Source of the DNA: Rostratula benghalensis
Lineage: Eukaryota > Chordata > Aves > Charadriiformes > Rostratulidae
Assembly (NCBI GenBank): GCA_013399305.1
Contig: VXAI01000082.1
Span: 1,498,793 to 1,562,792, forward strand
DNA: 64,000 bases
Reading direction: 5' to 3'
Under the pieces are notes generated by a model. That model saw only the letters and a list, made by a program, of their open reading frames with translations, was not told where the DNA came from and did no database searches. Both the position numbers and the translations under genes were made by a program. Positions 1 through 13,900 of the stretch are shown here, one piece after another (positions within the stretch are counted from its first letter, which is position 1; each line of letters starts with the position of its first letter).

Positions 1-3000
1 GCTTCCTAAAGAAAGCTTGAGGGTTTCCAGAACATCACGTGAACCTGAGATTCAGTATACAAACTTATCATAAGGTATAAACTTCCATTGTCTTATGGCT
101 ATATTAAAGTGCAAAAAAAAGCTTTGCAAAAGTTTACAGAGGCTGCAAAAAACCATTTTTGCATTAAAGCTTCCTCTTTCCTTCCAAAGGGAGAGAAGTT
201 ATGTGCTTTAATATTCACCCCCAGCAAGCAGATAGACATTTTCTTTAAATCAGCCAATGCTGTTGGGTACTGGACAGAACTATGTGCTACTTAGTTTTAC
301 ATTCTCAGCTTTCAAAACTCTGATTTGTTTACTCAAAGCCACTATAATTTAAAATCTGGATGCACTGCAGCGGCCTGAGAGATTGGGGGTGGGGGAAAGC
401 AATTAAAAACCCTACAAAATTTGACCTATATCTCAGGTACTTATGTGCTTTTAACATTTTTAAGATGCAAATCTATATTATCATTTACACTTTGCCCATA
501 GTTAGCAAATGTATGAATAATTCTGCAGAATTATTTTCAGCGAAGCAAGTTTAAGAAACATGGGAGTACCTGACAGCATAAAAACAGGGCCATGGGTAAC
601 AGTTTAAGAAGCAGGGAAAGTGAAGGGAAATGGTAGATAAGAGCAGAAAGAGTTTAGTGATGTGGGATGTAAATCCATTGGATTTATAGGGTCCATAAAA
701 CTGGACTCTGCTGTTCAGCGAACTTGTTTGGGTAAGCTGCATTCTGGATGACAATCTATATAAATTCTATAAAATGCACTAAACCACACTAGATCTGTGC
801 TTGCTATAACCGTTCCACACCTATTTCTCTCAGAGCTCAAGAATCACTACCTTTAGATCCAGAAAGCAGTATAACTAAAAATGGGTCATGTTTGAGTCCA
901 ATCCATTTCAAATCTTAGCAATTGGCCTTTGTTTCTGGAGTGGGCAGGCTGAAATCCAAGAGGGAGAGAGTTGCTCGTGCTGGGAAAGTCTGGATTCAGA
1001 GCTGACCTTTTGGGGTCTTGGGCTTACGTAGTTTCTGAAGTGGTGTGGAGACAACATAATATTATTTAAGACAAGGATCACAGAATGGTACTACTGTTCT
1101 TTTGCTGTCACCACTGAAAGGCTAATTGTTTAGGACAGTGATAATAAAATTCCTGTCTGAATGTAAAACCATAGAGTTATACAGCAATTCATATGAGAGC
1201 CGAGAGGATTAAAGCCTGGGAACTGCCACACTGAAATACAGACCTGAACGGAGTCAAGTAAAAGAGCAACTTCTTTATCTAGAGAGTCAATCATCCTCTG
1301 TCAGACAGTGCATTAGGATTGTTTCCCCTTCACACTTCTGCACAACGTTGTATCCCCTTCAGGCCCAAGGAACATTATTCATAATTTATTCTGATTCAAA
1401 GTTTTCAGGCTGCCAAATCACGTACACTCTCCAAGCACACACGGAAACTCCTGTCTCAGTCTTCTGCTTAAAAATATACCAATGCTAAGGTTTATATAAG
1501 GCTAGGATTACAAGAGTTGGATAAAACAGCAACACATCCATCAGAAATTGAAATTAAGCCTCTTTGAACATCTTAAGCAGAAAGGAAATGGGTCACAAAA
1601 TTATCCATGCTTAAAATGAGGCATTTAACTTAGTTTAGCTAATATTGAATTCTCTAAATGATTCATGGAAATTCACTGATCATTCAAGTTAAATATCTGA
1701 AGTAATGAGAACTAGGCCATCCAGGGACAGATACGTATCAAACACACATCAGTTAATAAACAGGTTTTGATTGAACAATCAAAGGTGCATCAAACTTTTT
1801 AAGGGTAAGTTCAAATTACCTGTGTTTTGGGGAGAAAGAAGTAAAACATAATATGCTTTTGTTTTGCCCAGGCCATTGCAGGTAACAGGGAGAGGAGAAG
1901 AACAGGTTCTGTGAGGAAAGCTGTGCTACAAAGACCCATTGCATTCTCATTACCGTGTGCTAAGGTGTAACAGACAAATAAGCACAAAAAGTGTCAGGTG
2001 TAAAAAGGGGATCAACTTCAGTGTTAATGCTACAAAGGTGCTGTTAATAAAGACCCAATCGTGACCTTACCAATATTGTTAGCATATGTGTGATTAATAG
2101 CCACCTCAACAACTGATTTGGTCAAGCATTATTTATTCAGGAACAGGCTGCTCTCAAAAATATTCACAAAGAAAAAAAGTTAAATATCTCAAATTTGCTA
2201 TTAACATTAAATTTTAGCTTTTTATTCCCTGAATATTTTAGGAAATGTTTAATGAGCAGACTGTCTTAACAATAAAAGTGTTCTTGAATTCTGGTTTTTG
2301 TTTCGTTCAACTGTAACAGAAGCCAGCTGCTGATGTTAGATGTGGATTGACTTTGATCTTCACTAAAACACAGGAGAAATACCCTTTCTACATTTCTTTC
2401 TGGTCCCACACCTCATGGTCATGGTGACCAAAATCCAGAGACTCTCACGTGCCTGACTTAACTGCTTGGTGAGAAAGGGGTACAGAGCACATCAGAGGCA
2501 GCTCTCTGCAGACACCAAGCATTTCTCTAAAACCACACAGTTATTTAGTATAGCATGTGAGGGCTGTGACAAGATGATTCAACAGGACATTTCTTTTAAG
2601 CTTGTATTCCCCTTTGCTTCAGCAATCTCAGTGATTGCTGCAGGACCTAGCAGCTTTTCCTTCCATCGCCTGCTCTCCCCCACCACTTTCCCCAAGGTGA
2701 CATATTAGCTAACTTCTGGGATATTTTTCTGAGGAAATGTAACTGTAGCTCAAAATAGAAACAGAATTCTTTGGCTGATGTAAAAATCTTTGAACCTTGT
2801 GTGATGCTTGGCTCAAGCACTTACAGATTGCAGCCAGGAAGACATTTTCACACAGGGCTGCCTGGATGCAGGTCTCCCCTGCTAGGGCAGACCCTGCCTT
2901 GCATCTGAGGCTCACCTGGAAATTTCACTTAAGAAGTTCCCTGCTACTGTGGCATTCTGTGATACCAATAAGGCTTCTGAGGTCTCTTGCCTTCTTCCTG

Positions 3001-4897
3001 TGGCACATTGTAATTGTGACCATAGATCTTTTATCATGGGTTTAAGCTTGTTACAGGGTATTAGAAGTGCTGTGCAGCCTCTGGGAGGAGGAGCAGCAGA
3101 TGTCCCCTGAGCCTGCCTGGATTAACTGCTTGTTACACAACTGTCAGTCTGACAGCCCCGTTGGTCTTTCTCATGCTCAGGTTTCTAACCTGTAAATCAT
3201 GAACCTGCCCTAGTTAGAAGAAAAAAAAATGTTCTCAATTTTTATTGACTTTTGTTGTTGCTGAGGGTTTTTTTTGGTTTTAGCTTTTTTTTTTTTGTCT
3301 TGGCACTGCCTGCTATAGACCCACTTTCATTTTTTTCCTCTTGCACAGTAGCTCTCTTCAGAGATAAGAAGCAGAAAGAAGCAAAATCAAGCTTTTACAA
3401 AAAACCCCAACAACCAGCCCTCAAACAATTCATTCTGTTTGAACAGAGGGCTTGAAAACAATGGCTTAAAATGCCTTACTAACTAATGTAAAACAACTTT
3501 TTAAAAAGGAATAGCTATAGTTTATAACATTAACCATATATCTTGCAGATGCACAGAAATTGAAGAGGGAATCACATTACATAAATTATTCATTCTCTAC
3601 CAAGGCAGTTCCCTGTAATCTAAGTTTTAAATAGTTGAAAAGTTGAAGTTTTAAACTTAGAAAATTTTAGAAGTTGGAAAGGTTTTTGATACTTGTAAAT
3701 GGATGACAAAAATTGAGCTTTCACTAGCTTCTCAGCAAGACAAACCATATGGATACTAAAGCACTATTCTAGTCTCCCTGTTTATATTTCTGTCTTGGAC
3801 TGCTTTCTTTTGTGAAAATATAGTCTTTATTTAGAATAACTAAGATTAATTTTTGCTGTTTTCCTCATAACAATGTAAATGAAATATTTGTATGGGATAG
3901 ATTTACACTGCCTTCTAAAAGGAGTAGTTTGGATATAGAACCTGAAACACAGGAGGTGGAAAAATTTCGAACTAGATTGCAGACTTTCCTATTTGTGATA
4001 TAAAGACACACATCACTGGTAGACCAGACATGCAGTTTCCTGTTTGCTTCATTTCAGAGAACAAAGAAGTTGACAAACATATGTTAACACAATGTTAGTC
4101 ATCTTATATCACTGAGTGATCATGCATTCCCCCATGACAATATAATGGCTAAAAAAAATATCAAGCTTGTTCATTTTAGCAATCAGAAGAAATTATACTA
4201 ATCTGACATTTCCTTACTATCTGCACCCTTTGCATAAATATCCATAATTTTTGCTCCATCTTTGTAACATGCAATTCTGCATTGTAAAGACCATTTGCTT
4301 AATAACTTCAAGTATCTGTCCAGTGAATAATAAAACTGTATGTTCATGCATCCTGCAACACAGAGGCCAAAGAAATTCAATTTGGGTAACACCATTACAA
4401 AAGATTAAATCACATCTTCACTAGTGGTCTGTGAAATTTTGTATGTTCAGAATGTTTCTGAAAATGTTCTGAATGTAGATTTCGAAACCATTCTGTAAAG
4501 AACCCATTCCTCTGGTTAAGAACTAACAATCTAAAACCAACGCACAAATCACTTTTATTTGGCTAATATCAATAGGGTGCGTATGCTTAGGTAGACCAAA
4601 TTAATCCCTATACATATACTACTGGATAATCAATGTAAACTATATGCAGTATTATTCTTTCAGCAGAGGCTATGTCTGCTGCACAACAGTGCAGGCTGCA
4701 TAAGGATTTCCACTTAGGTGCTGAAAATTTCAGAAAATGATGTCCTTGAGGCCAATATTAATTTCAATTAGAGAAAAAAAATCTAGACTTTTCAGGACAA
4801 GGGGAAAAAAAAGATCATTCAATTCCTTAAAAACTTTGAAGCTGCACAGCTTTTTAACATCTCCTTATCTACTGGGTGAGAAATATCAGGTAATTCA
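1..4897. other. Unique AT-rich non-coding DNA
   Basis: No gene or recognisable repeat is seen in this stretch. All open frames are short (80 codons or fewer), overlap on both strands and lack splice or codon-use support. Local features are a T-rich run at about 3264-3297 and a stretch around 3617-3657 where a ctaagtttt arm is followed by an imperfect inverted copy. It could be intergenic or intronic; the sequence does not decide. Confidence 0.5.
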
Positions 4898-5422
4898 TAA
4901 AAGTGTTGTGTCCAGTTCTGGAGACCTCAGCACAAGAAGGACACGGAACTGTCAGAGTGGGTCCAGAAGGCGGCCACAAAGATGATTAGAGGACTGGAGC
5001 ACCTCTCCTATGAAGAGGGACCGAGAGTAGGTTTTGTTCAGCCTGGAGAAGAGAAGGCTCTGGGGAGATCTTATAGTGACCTTCAAGTACCTGAAGGAAA
5101 CCTACAAAAACACTGGTGAAGGACTGTTTGCAAGGACATGTAGTGACAAGACAAGGAGCATTGGTTTTAAACTCAAGCAGGATAGGTTTAGATTAGACAT
5201 TAAGAAGAAGTTCTTTACAATGAGGGTAGTGAGACACTGGAACAGGTTGCCCAAAGAGGTGGTGGAGGCTCCATCCCTGGAGACATTCAAGGCTGGGCTT
5301 GATGAGGCTCTGAGCAATCTGATTTAGTTAAAATTGTCCCTGCTTAGTACAGGGGGCTTGGGTTAGATGACCTTTACAGGTCCCTTCTAACCCAGCACAT
5401 TCTACAGTTCTATGATTCTAAG
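4898..5422 (+). mobile_element. CR1 LINE, 5'-truncated 3' end
   Basis: This is the last ~525 bp of a CR1 non-LTR retrotransposon in forward orientation. The start of the recognisable part reads like the conserved 'gtgtccagttctgg' segment, followed by the 'cacctctcctatgaagag' and 'cctggagaagagaaggct' blocks, the C-terminal part of ORF2, and the 3' UTR 'gggttagatgacctttacagg'. It ends in the octamer-like tail 'attctacagttctatgattct'. CR1 copies are normally 5'-truncated and lack poly(A), ending instead in short ATTCTATGA-type repeats, as here. Many substitutions against the general consensus suggest an old copy. The 5' boundary is approximate, because the A-rich sequence at 4760-4890 may or may not belong to it. 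Confidence 0.93.
5031..5327 (+). pseudogene. CR1 ORF2 C-terminal relic
   Basis: An open frame of about 98 codons inside the CR1 copy encodes the C-terminal tail downstream of the reverse transcriptase. Visible landmarks are an 'SLEKRRLWGDLI' start, an 'FFTMRVVRHWNRLP' core and 'EVVEAPSLETFKAGLD' near the end, followed by TAG at 5325-5327. An in-frame TAG at 5028-5030 closes the frame upstream, where intact CR1 ORF2 should continue, and no ATG begins it. It is a dead fragment of the LINE polyprotein, not a host gene. It resembles the second copy near 59.8 kb closely in the conserved motif. Confidence 0.88.
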
Positions 5423-8400
5423 AGTTAGCTTCTTACTGGATCTATACCTCAGTGCATAACTAAGGTGATAGTTTTTGGAAGAGTCTGTGCAAAGAGCACA
5501 GCAAAAACTGCTGTACTCAGAGTTTTTCATCACTGCTATAGGCAAATATTCTTCTCCTTCACCTTGCACACAGGTAATACAAATTTGATCTACCTGTCTG
5601 GCTTGATCTACACAAGCTAGAATCAAAACCCTGCCTTGATACCCTGTAAAACCTGGGAAATAAAGGATAAGAGAAGAGCTGACAGTATTTCTCTCATTAA
5701 ATATTTCACATAACGGTTAAGGTGAAGCTGCATGGCTGCCCCTCTGCCCCTTTGGTCAACACTGAGCAAAGTACCAGGTGCATCCTTCTCAAACAGTAGA
5801 GTAGCTACAACCTAGTGTCTTCTCATACTCTTCATTCTCCTGCTCTAACCAAGAATTGAAACTTTCCTTCATTCAGTTTATGCGGGATGATAGCATGGTC
5901 TATTTAGTTACTTCTTTCTCAACTCTTCACTGTTCCATTTGGGCTGGCAGCACAGGAAGTGTATGTCTGATATTAATTATACAGTAGAATTTAATGCCCT
6001 TCCCATACTTGTTACATGACTGTTATCATTAAAGAGAATTTTATGTTTGCAATCATGTGAAGACTGAAGAAAACTGTAGATTAGGTCAAACAGAAGGTTT
6101 GTTTTAGATAACTCTTGTCATTACTTCCCAGCATCAGTGAGCATGCTCAAATACATGCAATAAATTCTCTTGAATTCTCACTAGGGTAAAGTGGAATCTC
6201 CATGAAAATTCAATGGTTAAAACAAATAAATGATGTTTGATGCTTGTTAGAAAAGACAGCAAGTCTGTTTTCTGGACTGTCCATTGCAGACTATATATAA
6301 TTCAAGTGTATTATCTATATTCACTTATTTAAAAACAGACTCTAGCCAAAGGAAGCAATGCGTTAGGAAGAGGCACTGTACTACATAATCAGTTTTCAGC
6401 TGAGACTTCATTTACTTACTGAACTAGTTTTACACAGTAAGACAACCTTAAGACCAAAGAAGACAAAAGAAAATCCCTTGTGGGGATGTAGTACTAATCA
6501 AGGGAACTTCTTTTGCCAGAAAAGACAGTTTCATCATGGCAGTTCGAGGTTTTCTGACTAGAAAGAAAATTGTGCTGGACAAACAATTCTGCTAGAATTG
6601 CATATACCACATTGTTATGACAGGGATTTTAATTTATTTTATACTATGCTGTAGTGTAGCTTTACATAACAAAAGAAAATATTATGGGATATACTCATAT
6701 TCTAGTACTGAAGAGAAATGACATCTTTACATAAAATGCTTTTAAAGTTAAATACATATTTTGATTCCAGTTTGATAAACTAATGCTATAAATTACCCTT
6801 TTATTTCAAAAAGTCTTTTAGTCTTTTGTCTAAAATGTTAGACTTAAATAGATCCAGACGCGAAGACCAACAAAAATCTGAGTGATCCCAAGCTTTGTGA
6901 CAGAATGTTCCTCCACAGCATTCCCATGGTATAAGACAGACACATGTTGAGGGTTTATCATTTCAGACTGCTTCAACCTTTGCTGAAAAATTTAATAAAT
7001 ATTCAGTTAAGTTACTAAAGATTTTTCAGGGGAGGGAGAGGTGAGACATTTAACATGCCCAATGGGGAAAACTTTCTTAAGAGAAACTCTAGTTTGTGCC
7101 ACAAAATAAACCCCATAAAACAACACACATAATTTATTCTAGGTCCCATATAGTTTCTGTGGCTGTATCACAACAATGAACTCTGTATTTCTCTCATCAC
7201 AGCATATTATCATGCTGATCCTAGCTCTTGGAAAAAGGGAAACGCAGAACACACATGTGAAATAAAAGAAAACACACATGCTTTAGATTAAGCTGATCTC
7301 AAGATGTTAAATCCCAAACCTGCTCCATCGAGGAACAAAACGGTTATTAGCACCATATGATAATTACTCAGTTTAGGACTAGACTGTAAATTGTAACATA
7401 GTGGTGTTTTTCCTAGATAATGCATCCTAATTTTGTTCCATCTTACTTCTGAGACATGCTGTCTCATCAACATTTATTCAGAGTTACATTCACCACACCA
7501 GTAAGAGGTGCAGCTATTTTTCTGGCAGCCTGCTGCTCCCTCGTTTTATCCAATGCCGAGTAACATCTCATTTGTTGAGAGTCAAGCAGTGAGCTACTTA
7601 TGTCTCTTGACCTTAAATATATATTGGACTACAGAAATTGATTCTGTAGACACCTTTGGTTGGGGTGTTCAATTATTATGTGGAAGGTTTAAATATTTGA
7701 CTTTTCCCTTGAAAGATTTTTTTAAATTTACTTTACCGTATCTCTTCTTCTCCTTTACTACAGCTGAAGAATAAAACATATGAGATTTTCATACCTTTTC
7801 TTATGCTATGGATCTCCACCCACAGAAAAGAAAAATATTTACCCTTATTATTGAAATTCTTCAGATAGATTTTTATATTTTTGGTTCAGGCTGTAAACTG
7901 GCTAGATGACTACAATATTTCTTATATGCTCTTTGGACCAGCTCCCCCTCAGCCCTACTTTGAGAGAATTTTAAGAACTAATCTTCTTAAATTAGTTGTG
8001 AAACCATACAGACATATGTGTCTCTTAAGAACATATGTTAAAGTAGCTATTAGAAAAGGAAACAATAGGTCTACATAAGGTTTATTTTTTTTCCCTTAAC
8101 TAGGTCTAGTTGAGTATGGCTGGCAAGAAACCAGAATTACCAAGTTTACAGCACTTTTCTGATGTTCCATAGTTTGTTTTTATTACACTACAAAATAAAA
8201 CAGACCTTTCACAATCAATAAAAAAATATGGAGATTAGAGAAGCAGTCCACTTATTTCTGGATCAAAGCTTGGACCTTAACTGCTATCACCACAGCAGAT
8301 AATTAACCCAAATACCTGTGTCTTCTGGGCTCCTCTATTCCCTCTCTCCTTATTTCCAGCATAACTTTCACCAAAGTCAAGAGCTTCCCCTGAAAAGTTC

Positions 8401-10810
8401 TGTTTTCAGGGGTATTTTTAGTTAAAATACTTTTGACAAAATAGTTAATTTGTTAAGTTTAGCTCTGAAGATCAACTAGCCAAACTCCCCACTCAAAGCA
8501 AGGCTAGCTTTCAGCAGCTTGCAATGTCATTAGTTTAAATATAGATGTTGATGACCTTTTTGCAGACTTTTCCCTTCCTTAGGTATGGCTGATACCCCCT
8601 TGCAACTGAAATTATTAGAAATACTCTGGTGATTAACAGTAGATCATTTTAAACAAGCACCTACGTAATAGATACCTGTTTCATTTTATTCCCTAAAATG
8701 AGTCAACTAAAAGGAGAAAATCCACAGGTGTTACACAACTAGCTAATACTTTACTAAGACCATGTATAGATTATGTCGTTTCGAGAAGAATCAAACTCTA
8801 CTTGTACCAATGAAAATCAGTAGAAGACAGGAAGAGATTGCTTTTCAGATAATGCTCTATCAAAAGTTTCCCTGCTGAGTTTATTACAGTTACCGGTGGA
8901 CACCAGCACTTTTCATTTGCTCAACAACTCTCTAACTGTTCCATCAGGGTACAATAAAGAACAGTTTGTACTGTGTTCAGAAGGGTGTAAGAGGACACAC
9001 TGGTGAAACTGGCTATAGCCCAACGTTGCAGACTTATCTTCTGGCACAGAGCTGGCTGAAATGTTGGTCAGTACTTTACAACGTTATTATTCCAAAATAT
9101 TTAGCTATCTTTATGCACTAAAATAAATTCAATCCTTCCTTGTGTTGGAAACACTCAAAATTTTAGTGAGGTATATGTATTTTCCAATAGATCCAAGTGA
9201 GAATAGGGAAGAACCACAAAAAAAAAAAATTGCACTGCACAGAAATCTTATGAACAGTTTGCAAACCATACGACATGAAAACTCTTTATCCTATCCATAC
9301 AGAGAAATTAACAAATAAGAATTATATGTGCGGAGATAGGACTTCTATCAAAAGCAGGCCCTTTTATGTTAATTTTTGGTTTAAAGACTTATTATCCAGT
9401 TTTTTAATGCTATGTGAAGTGACTTTGACAAATGAGTATTGGCTGTTCAAAACGAACAGTATACCTGACAGCTAGACTACTTCAGCCTAGCTACTAGACT
9501 TCAAGATTGAAATGACCTGTGTGTAATTAAAAAAAACCAACAACCAACTAAAAAAATCTTCAACTACTAAAGTGTTGTCATTGTTGTTTTAAATGACAAA
9601 TTAGTGGGATGTAATTCAAGACACTTAATTATCACATTAGTTAGCCAGATGGTTTATTTGAAATCCCAGCAGATGAGTATCTGACTTTTGCTTTAAGTTG
9701 GCTTCAACGAGTTAGGAAAGGCAAAGGATAGCAAGAGTATATCACTCTTCCTTTTTCTTGCTTTAACAAAAAACAAATTTTGTGTGCTCATCCCCCTGAG
9801 CAATAGCTCAAAAAGAATTTATAAAAATGGTGGTAGACAAAGTAATAACAATGTTTCACAACCCTTCATATGTTTTTGGTCACTTAACAGTCTTGTTACC
9901 TCTTTGACACTAACTTTCCACTAACTTTTTCAAAGAAAGGAGTTTAGAACAAACTTTCATAAAAATTAAGTGTTTTTTTTCTAAATTTGAAAAAAAAAAA
10001 AGATTTGAATAGTCTGCACCATCTCTTTTCTCTCCCCTAAATGTTTTGGCAACAAGTAAGATTCCTTGTTGGATGACTTCAGAGGTGGTGCAGAGGAGAA
10101 TAATTACAGAATAAGAACTGGTGGTAAGACTTGGCTTAACTACACTTTTTCTGCAGTTAGCTCTCTAGTGGCTTGTTCAAATGGTCTCAGCACATTCACA
10201 AGAGTTTCCATTAGTGTCTGCTCCAGACGTGAGAAGAATCCATCAATTTCATTTTCAAAATGTCACAGCATGTAATAACTGCCTTTGCTCAAACAGCTTC
10301 TCTTAATAGGGAATGTTGAATTTTGTCTGGTAACTGCATCCTGAATGAGTTTTTCTTGGGGAACAAGTCATTATTCTTGGAAGAGTTTCAGAAGTTTTTT
10401 GGCTTTCACAGGCTGCCTGAACTATGGACAGATACCATCTGGTCTTATAAGAATATACATCTCTAGTGTATCATCGTACTCATGTATGAAGTACATAGAC
10501 ACAGAAGGGCAACAACCTTAATCCCATCCCTACTGTGAAAGTAAGTGGCAAAAATTTTGGTACTTGTTTTCTTTTAGTGGTTGAATTAGAGGAGTTGAAA
10601 CATGAACAGCACAGCAATTCATTGCCTCTAAAATGTTTCTCAGATGACCTTTTGAGAGCAGAAGTAGCATCTGATGCACACACTTAGGCGCAGAACTTTG
10701 CAGGGCTCCCTTCTTTAAGGTTGTAATACTGGTACAACATGTGAGAATAGGGTATATGGCAAATAAGGCAACCAAAGATATTTTACATACATAAACACAG
10801 TAGCTTCTGT
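5423..10810. other. Unique AT-rich non-coding DNA
   Basis: No gene or confident repeat is seen. Open frames are all under 90 codons and look like chance. The sequence has ordinary short homopolymers, for example an A run at about 9220-9230 and A runs near 9525-9560. Confidence 0.5.
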
Positions 10811-10844
10811 AATGTGATATTTGCAAGAAGGGAAATATCACATT
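10811..10844. repeat. 12-bp perfect inverted repeat (hairpin)
   Basis: The arm aatgtgatattt (10811-10822) is followed after a 10-nt spacer by its exact reverse complement aaatatcacatt (10833-10844). Pairing does not extend usefully beyond the 12 bp, so it is too short for a normal pre-miRNA. It lies directly upstream of a MIR-like fragment. Confidence 0.8.
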
Positions 10845-10854
10845 TTTACTTTTG

Positions 10855-10970
10855 TTAGTGGAAATGTGAGGAACAGAAATATAAAATGACTTGTTCAAAA
10901 TGACACAGGTATCTGTGGCACAGAAGAGTCATGCTTTATTTCCCATGTTTCAGACCACATACCTTTATTA
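10855..10970 (-). mobile_element. MIR-like SINE relic, reverse orientation
   Basis: The stretch containing 'gaaatgtgaggaacagaaa', 'aaaatgacttgttcaaaatg', 'acacaggtatctgtggcacag' and 'catgtttcagaccacatacc' follows in order the inverted MIR core (a 'gaggaaac...cacagag' block, a 'gtgacttgcccaaggtcacacag' block, a 'gtggcagag' block, then the promoter-proximal part). Identity is low, as expected for a repeat predating the amniote split. The family call is by eye; a different CORE-SINE is possible. Confidence 0.5.
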
Positions 10971-13900
10971 TATCTGCCCAAACAAGTTAAACCCCTTATT
11001 TTATGTATTGCTTTGACGTACTAATTGGTGGAACTTGAATAAAACTAACAGAACCAACATCAAAAATTCAAATCCCAGTGATTTTTAACACGACTAAAAT
11101 TTTTTAGTGATGAAGTACAAGTACTTTGAGGTCATGCACAGGAGGATCAGCACATGGAAATATTAACACAAGAAAAACATTAACTAGATTTCCAGTAAAG
11201 ATATCACAGTCAATTCAGTTCTTGATACCAAATAGCAACATCTATACTAATGGTAGTACCCTCATCACTTTTTTGCTCCATACAGAATGCAGATTGTCAG
11301 TATGAGCATATTTCTCAGTCAGGACATTAAAGTCAAGCTAGCGCACACCAAATACATCATCTCTATATATATTTTAGAGTTCTCAAGTTGCCTGCATAGT
11401 AGAAAAGTTATTTTACCTAAGATTGTTCTTGCAGAGGCATCTGTAAAATGGAGAACTATAGACTATCCTGTGCCCTTCTCTTTCTCTCAACCTGGGGTCG
11501 TTTTCTTCAGTTTACATACAGGTGCTCAGTTTTGCCTAGTTGTGACAGATTTTTTTAATCATTATGACTCTTCAGGAGCTTTTTCTGAATGATTGCACCA
11601 GGGTCTCCCCCCACCCCCACCAAACAATATCCCTGTAAGAGCAATATTGTCTAAAACCCACATGTGCATCACTTACTATGAACATAGTTTGGGAATGAAC
11701 AAAGTAATCAACAGTAAAACTACAAATTATTTGTAAACCAAATTCCATGTAAGGCTCCTTTCTATTATTGTCTTGAGATCCTGAATTCCAAAGGTGGGCA
11801 AAATAATCCTGTCTGGCATCTTTTTATTTCACTTTCTTAATTAGGCACCCCAACTCTGTAGCACAGTTTGCAACATTACACCTCTCAATATGTGTGAAGT
11901 ATCATACATGTGTCTACGTTTTTTGCCATCCTTTAGCATATGAAATGATGCAGATTACTCCTAACATGCAGAGTACTCCTAGATAAAATCTATACCTGTT
12001 AAATTAGAAACATGAATCAATACAGGATATCACAAGTATATAAAACTATTATAAATTATGGAACTACACAATGCATAGAGAAACCGGAATTTTGCACTAT
12101 AGAAGGAGCATGAAAAATAATCGAGTTCTGTGTAATATTTGAGGCTGTTATAAACCTTAGAACATAGTTAACTATTTTTGGAGAATATTTTTGCAGCGTC
12201 TTTTTGTTTCAGAAAGTCTCTACAAACATGCCAACCCAAGAACAGCTTGGTTTTTGCTGGCACAAGGGAGGAGAAGCTCTCCTGTGTTCTTGAGAGACAC
12301 CTTGATTTGGGTCTCCTCAAGGAAAAGAGATATGACTTCTACTTGGAATTGGTGGGGGGAAGACAGGCTGTTCTTTAGAGATGAATCTCACTCTAAGCTG
12401 TTATTGGAAAAAAAATTTTTGAATTTTTTTAAAATTATGACCAAAGATAGGACTGCAATTCTTGCAATCATTCATACACAAACACACTTTCATTACACAA
12501 GACACAATTAACTTAATGCTGCTTCAAAATATACAGAAAAAAAAAAATTGACCACACTTTTCTTGGAAAGGACAAAAGAAGAGATGAAATATCTTCCTTA
12601 TTATGATGTAACAGGTCAGTAACAGAAGTAGGACTATAAAATGTGCCATCAGTTAAGTGAATCATGTACTACTCTTATAAACTATCATATTGCTTCCCTT
12701 AAATCTTACTTGAGAGAAAAATATTGGCTTAAAGCACATGCTGGTCTGCTTTGTCTCAAAATACATACTTCAAAGAAAAGTTGTAAATATTTATTCCAAG
12801 GGTGCTAGTAGGCAATCTTTAGAAGCGGAATAGCTACCAACAATATGTCATGTGAAAGAAGTGTTGAAGTAACTTAATGGCTGAGTACTGGACAGTTATA
12901 TGGGAAAAATAGTCTCTTTAATTTTTGAAACAGACTTCAGGGAGAGGAGGAAGAAAGAGGAACTCAAAGCCCAGCCCTTAATACAAAATCATATGACTGG
13001 GTCAAGGAGGGTTACTTACAGCGAATGTCTTTAAATGTAATTTTTGTAGAAGTTTGGCCGATTGTTATTTATTGGCAAACAACTTGGTAATAAACAATAG
13101 AGCTATGTTCTGTTTCAAAAAATCAAACACCTACTATTTTTCTTTCACATTCTACTATTTTCTTAGCTAAGCTTGAAGGCCAGCCTGCATCCATTTGATC
13201 ATGTATTGGCAATTTATTTTTTCCCTACCCATATTTTCTGAGAAAACCCTGAGCCTTGATGAGAACTACTAAACGAGTGCAGCTGATCAGTCCTTTTTCT
13301 GGAAGGACTCTCTCAGCTAGAAATAAGGTATAAGATCTGTGGCTTTCAGGTTCTACTGTCTAAATTGTTCTTCCGCAACAGCTGGAGTAAATGCTTTCAA
13401 GAGTTTTATGCTTCTTCCTGTGTGGTGATGCAGCTTTCCTCTAACGACTATTTCCCATCAATACCCACAGACACCTACCTTCTTAACCACTGGTTTAACG
13501 GTTTCTTACCACTTCCACCTTTCCGAAAAAAAAGAAAGAAAGAAAAAAAAAAGACTCGTTTGGAAGAAGGTTTACAAATATCTGCACACCAGGCTGTTGA
13601 AGTAGATATTATCTCAAAAAACTTAAAATTAGATGTATAATTTGTGACTAAAAAATAAACCAAAAGAGGCCTGAATTTGTGCAGGCAGCAGATGTGACCA
13701 AATGGTTGCTATATACTCTTTCCCATGCTAAGACTACAATGGTCTTTACTAAAAACTTCACAGCAAGAAAAAAATAATGACCTTTTCCCATTCAATACAA
13801 CTGTTATGAGATTAATAGTTAATACAGCAAAACCCCCTGTTCTGAATTATCCCATACTCTTTCAAATGACAAGAAACTCTAAGAAGTAAGTCTTTCTTAA

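Noticed and set aside
10530..10898. 122-codon minus-strand frame
   Set aside because: Runs through the perfect hairpin and the MIR-like relic; a chance frame.
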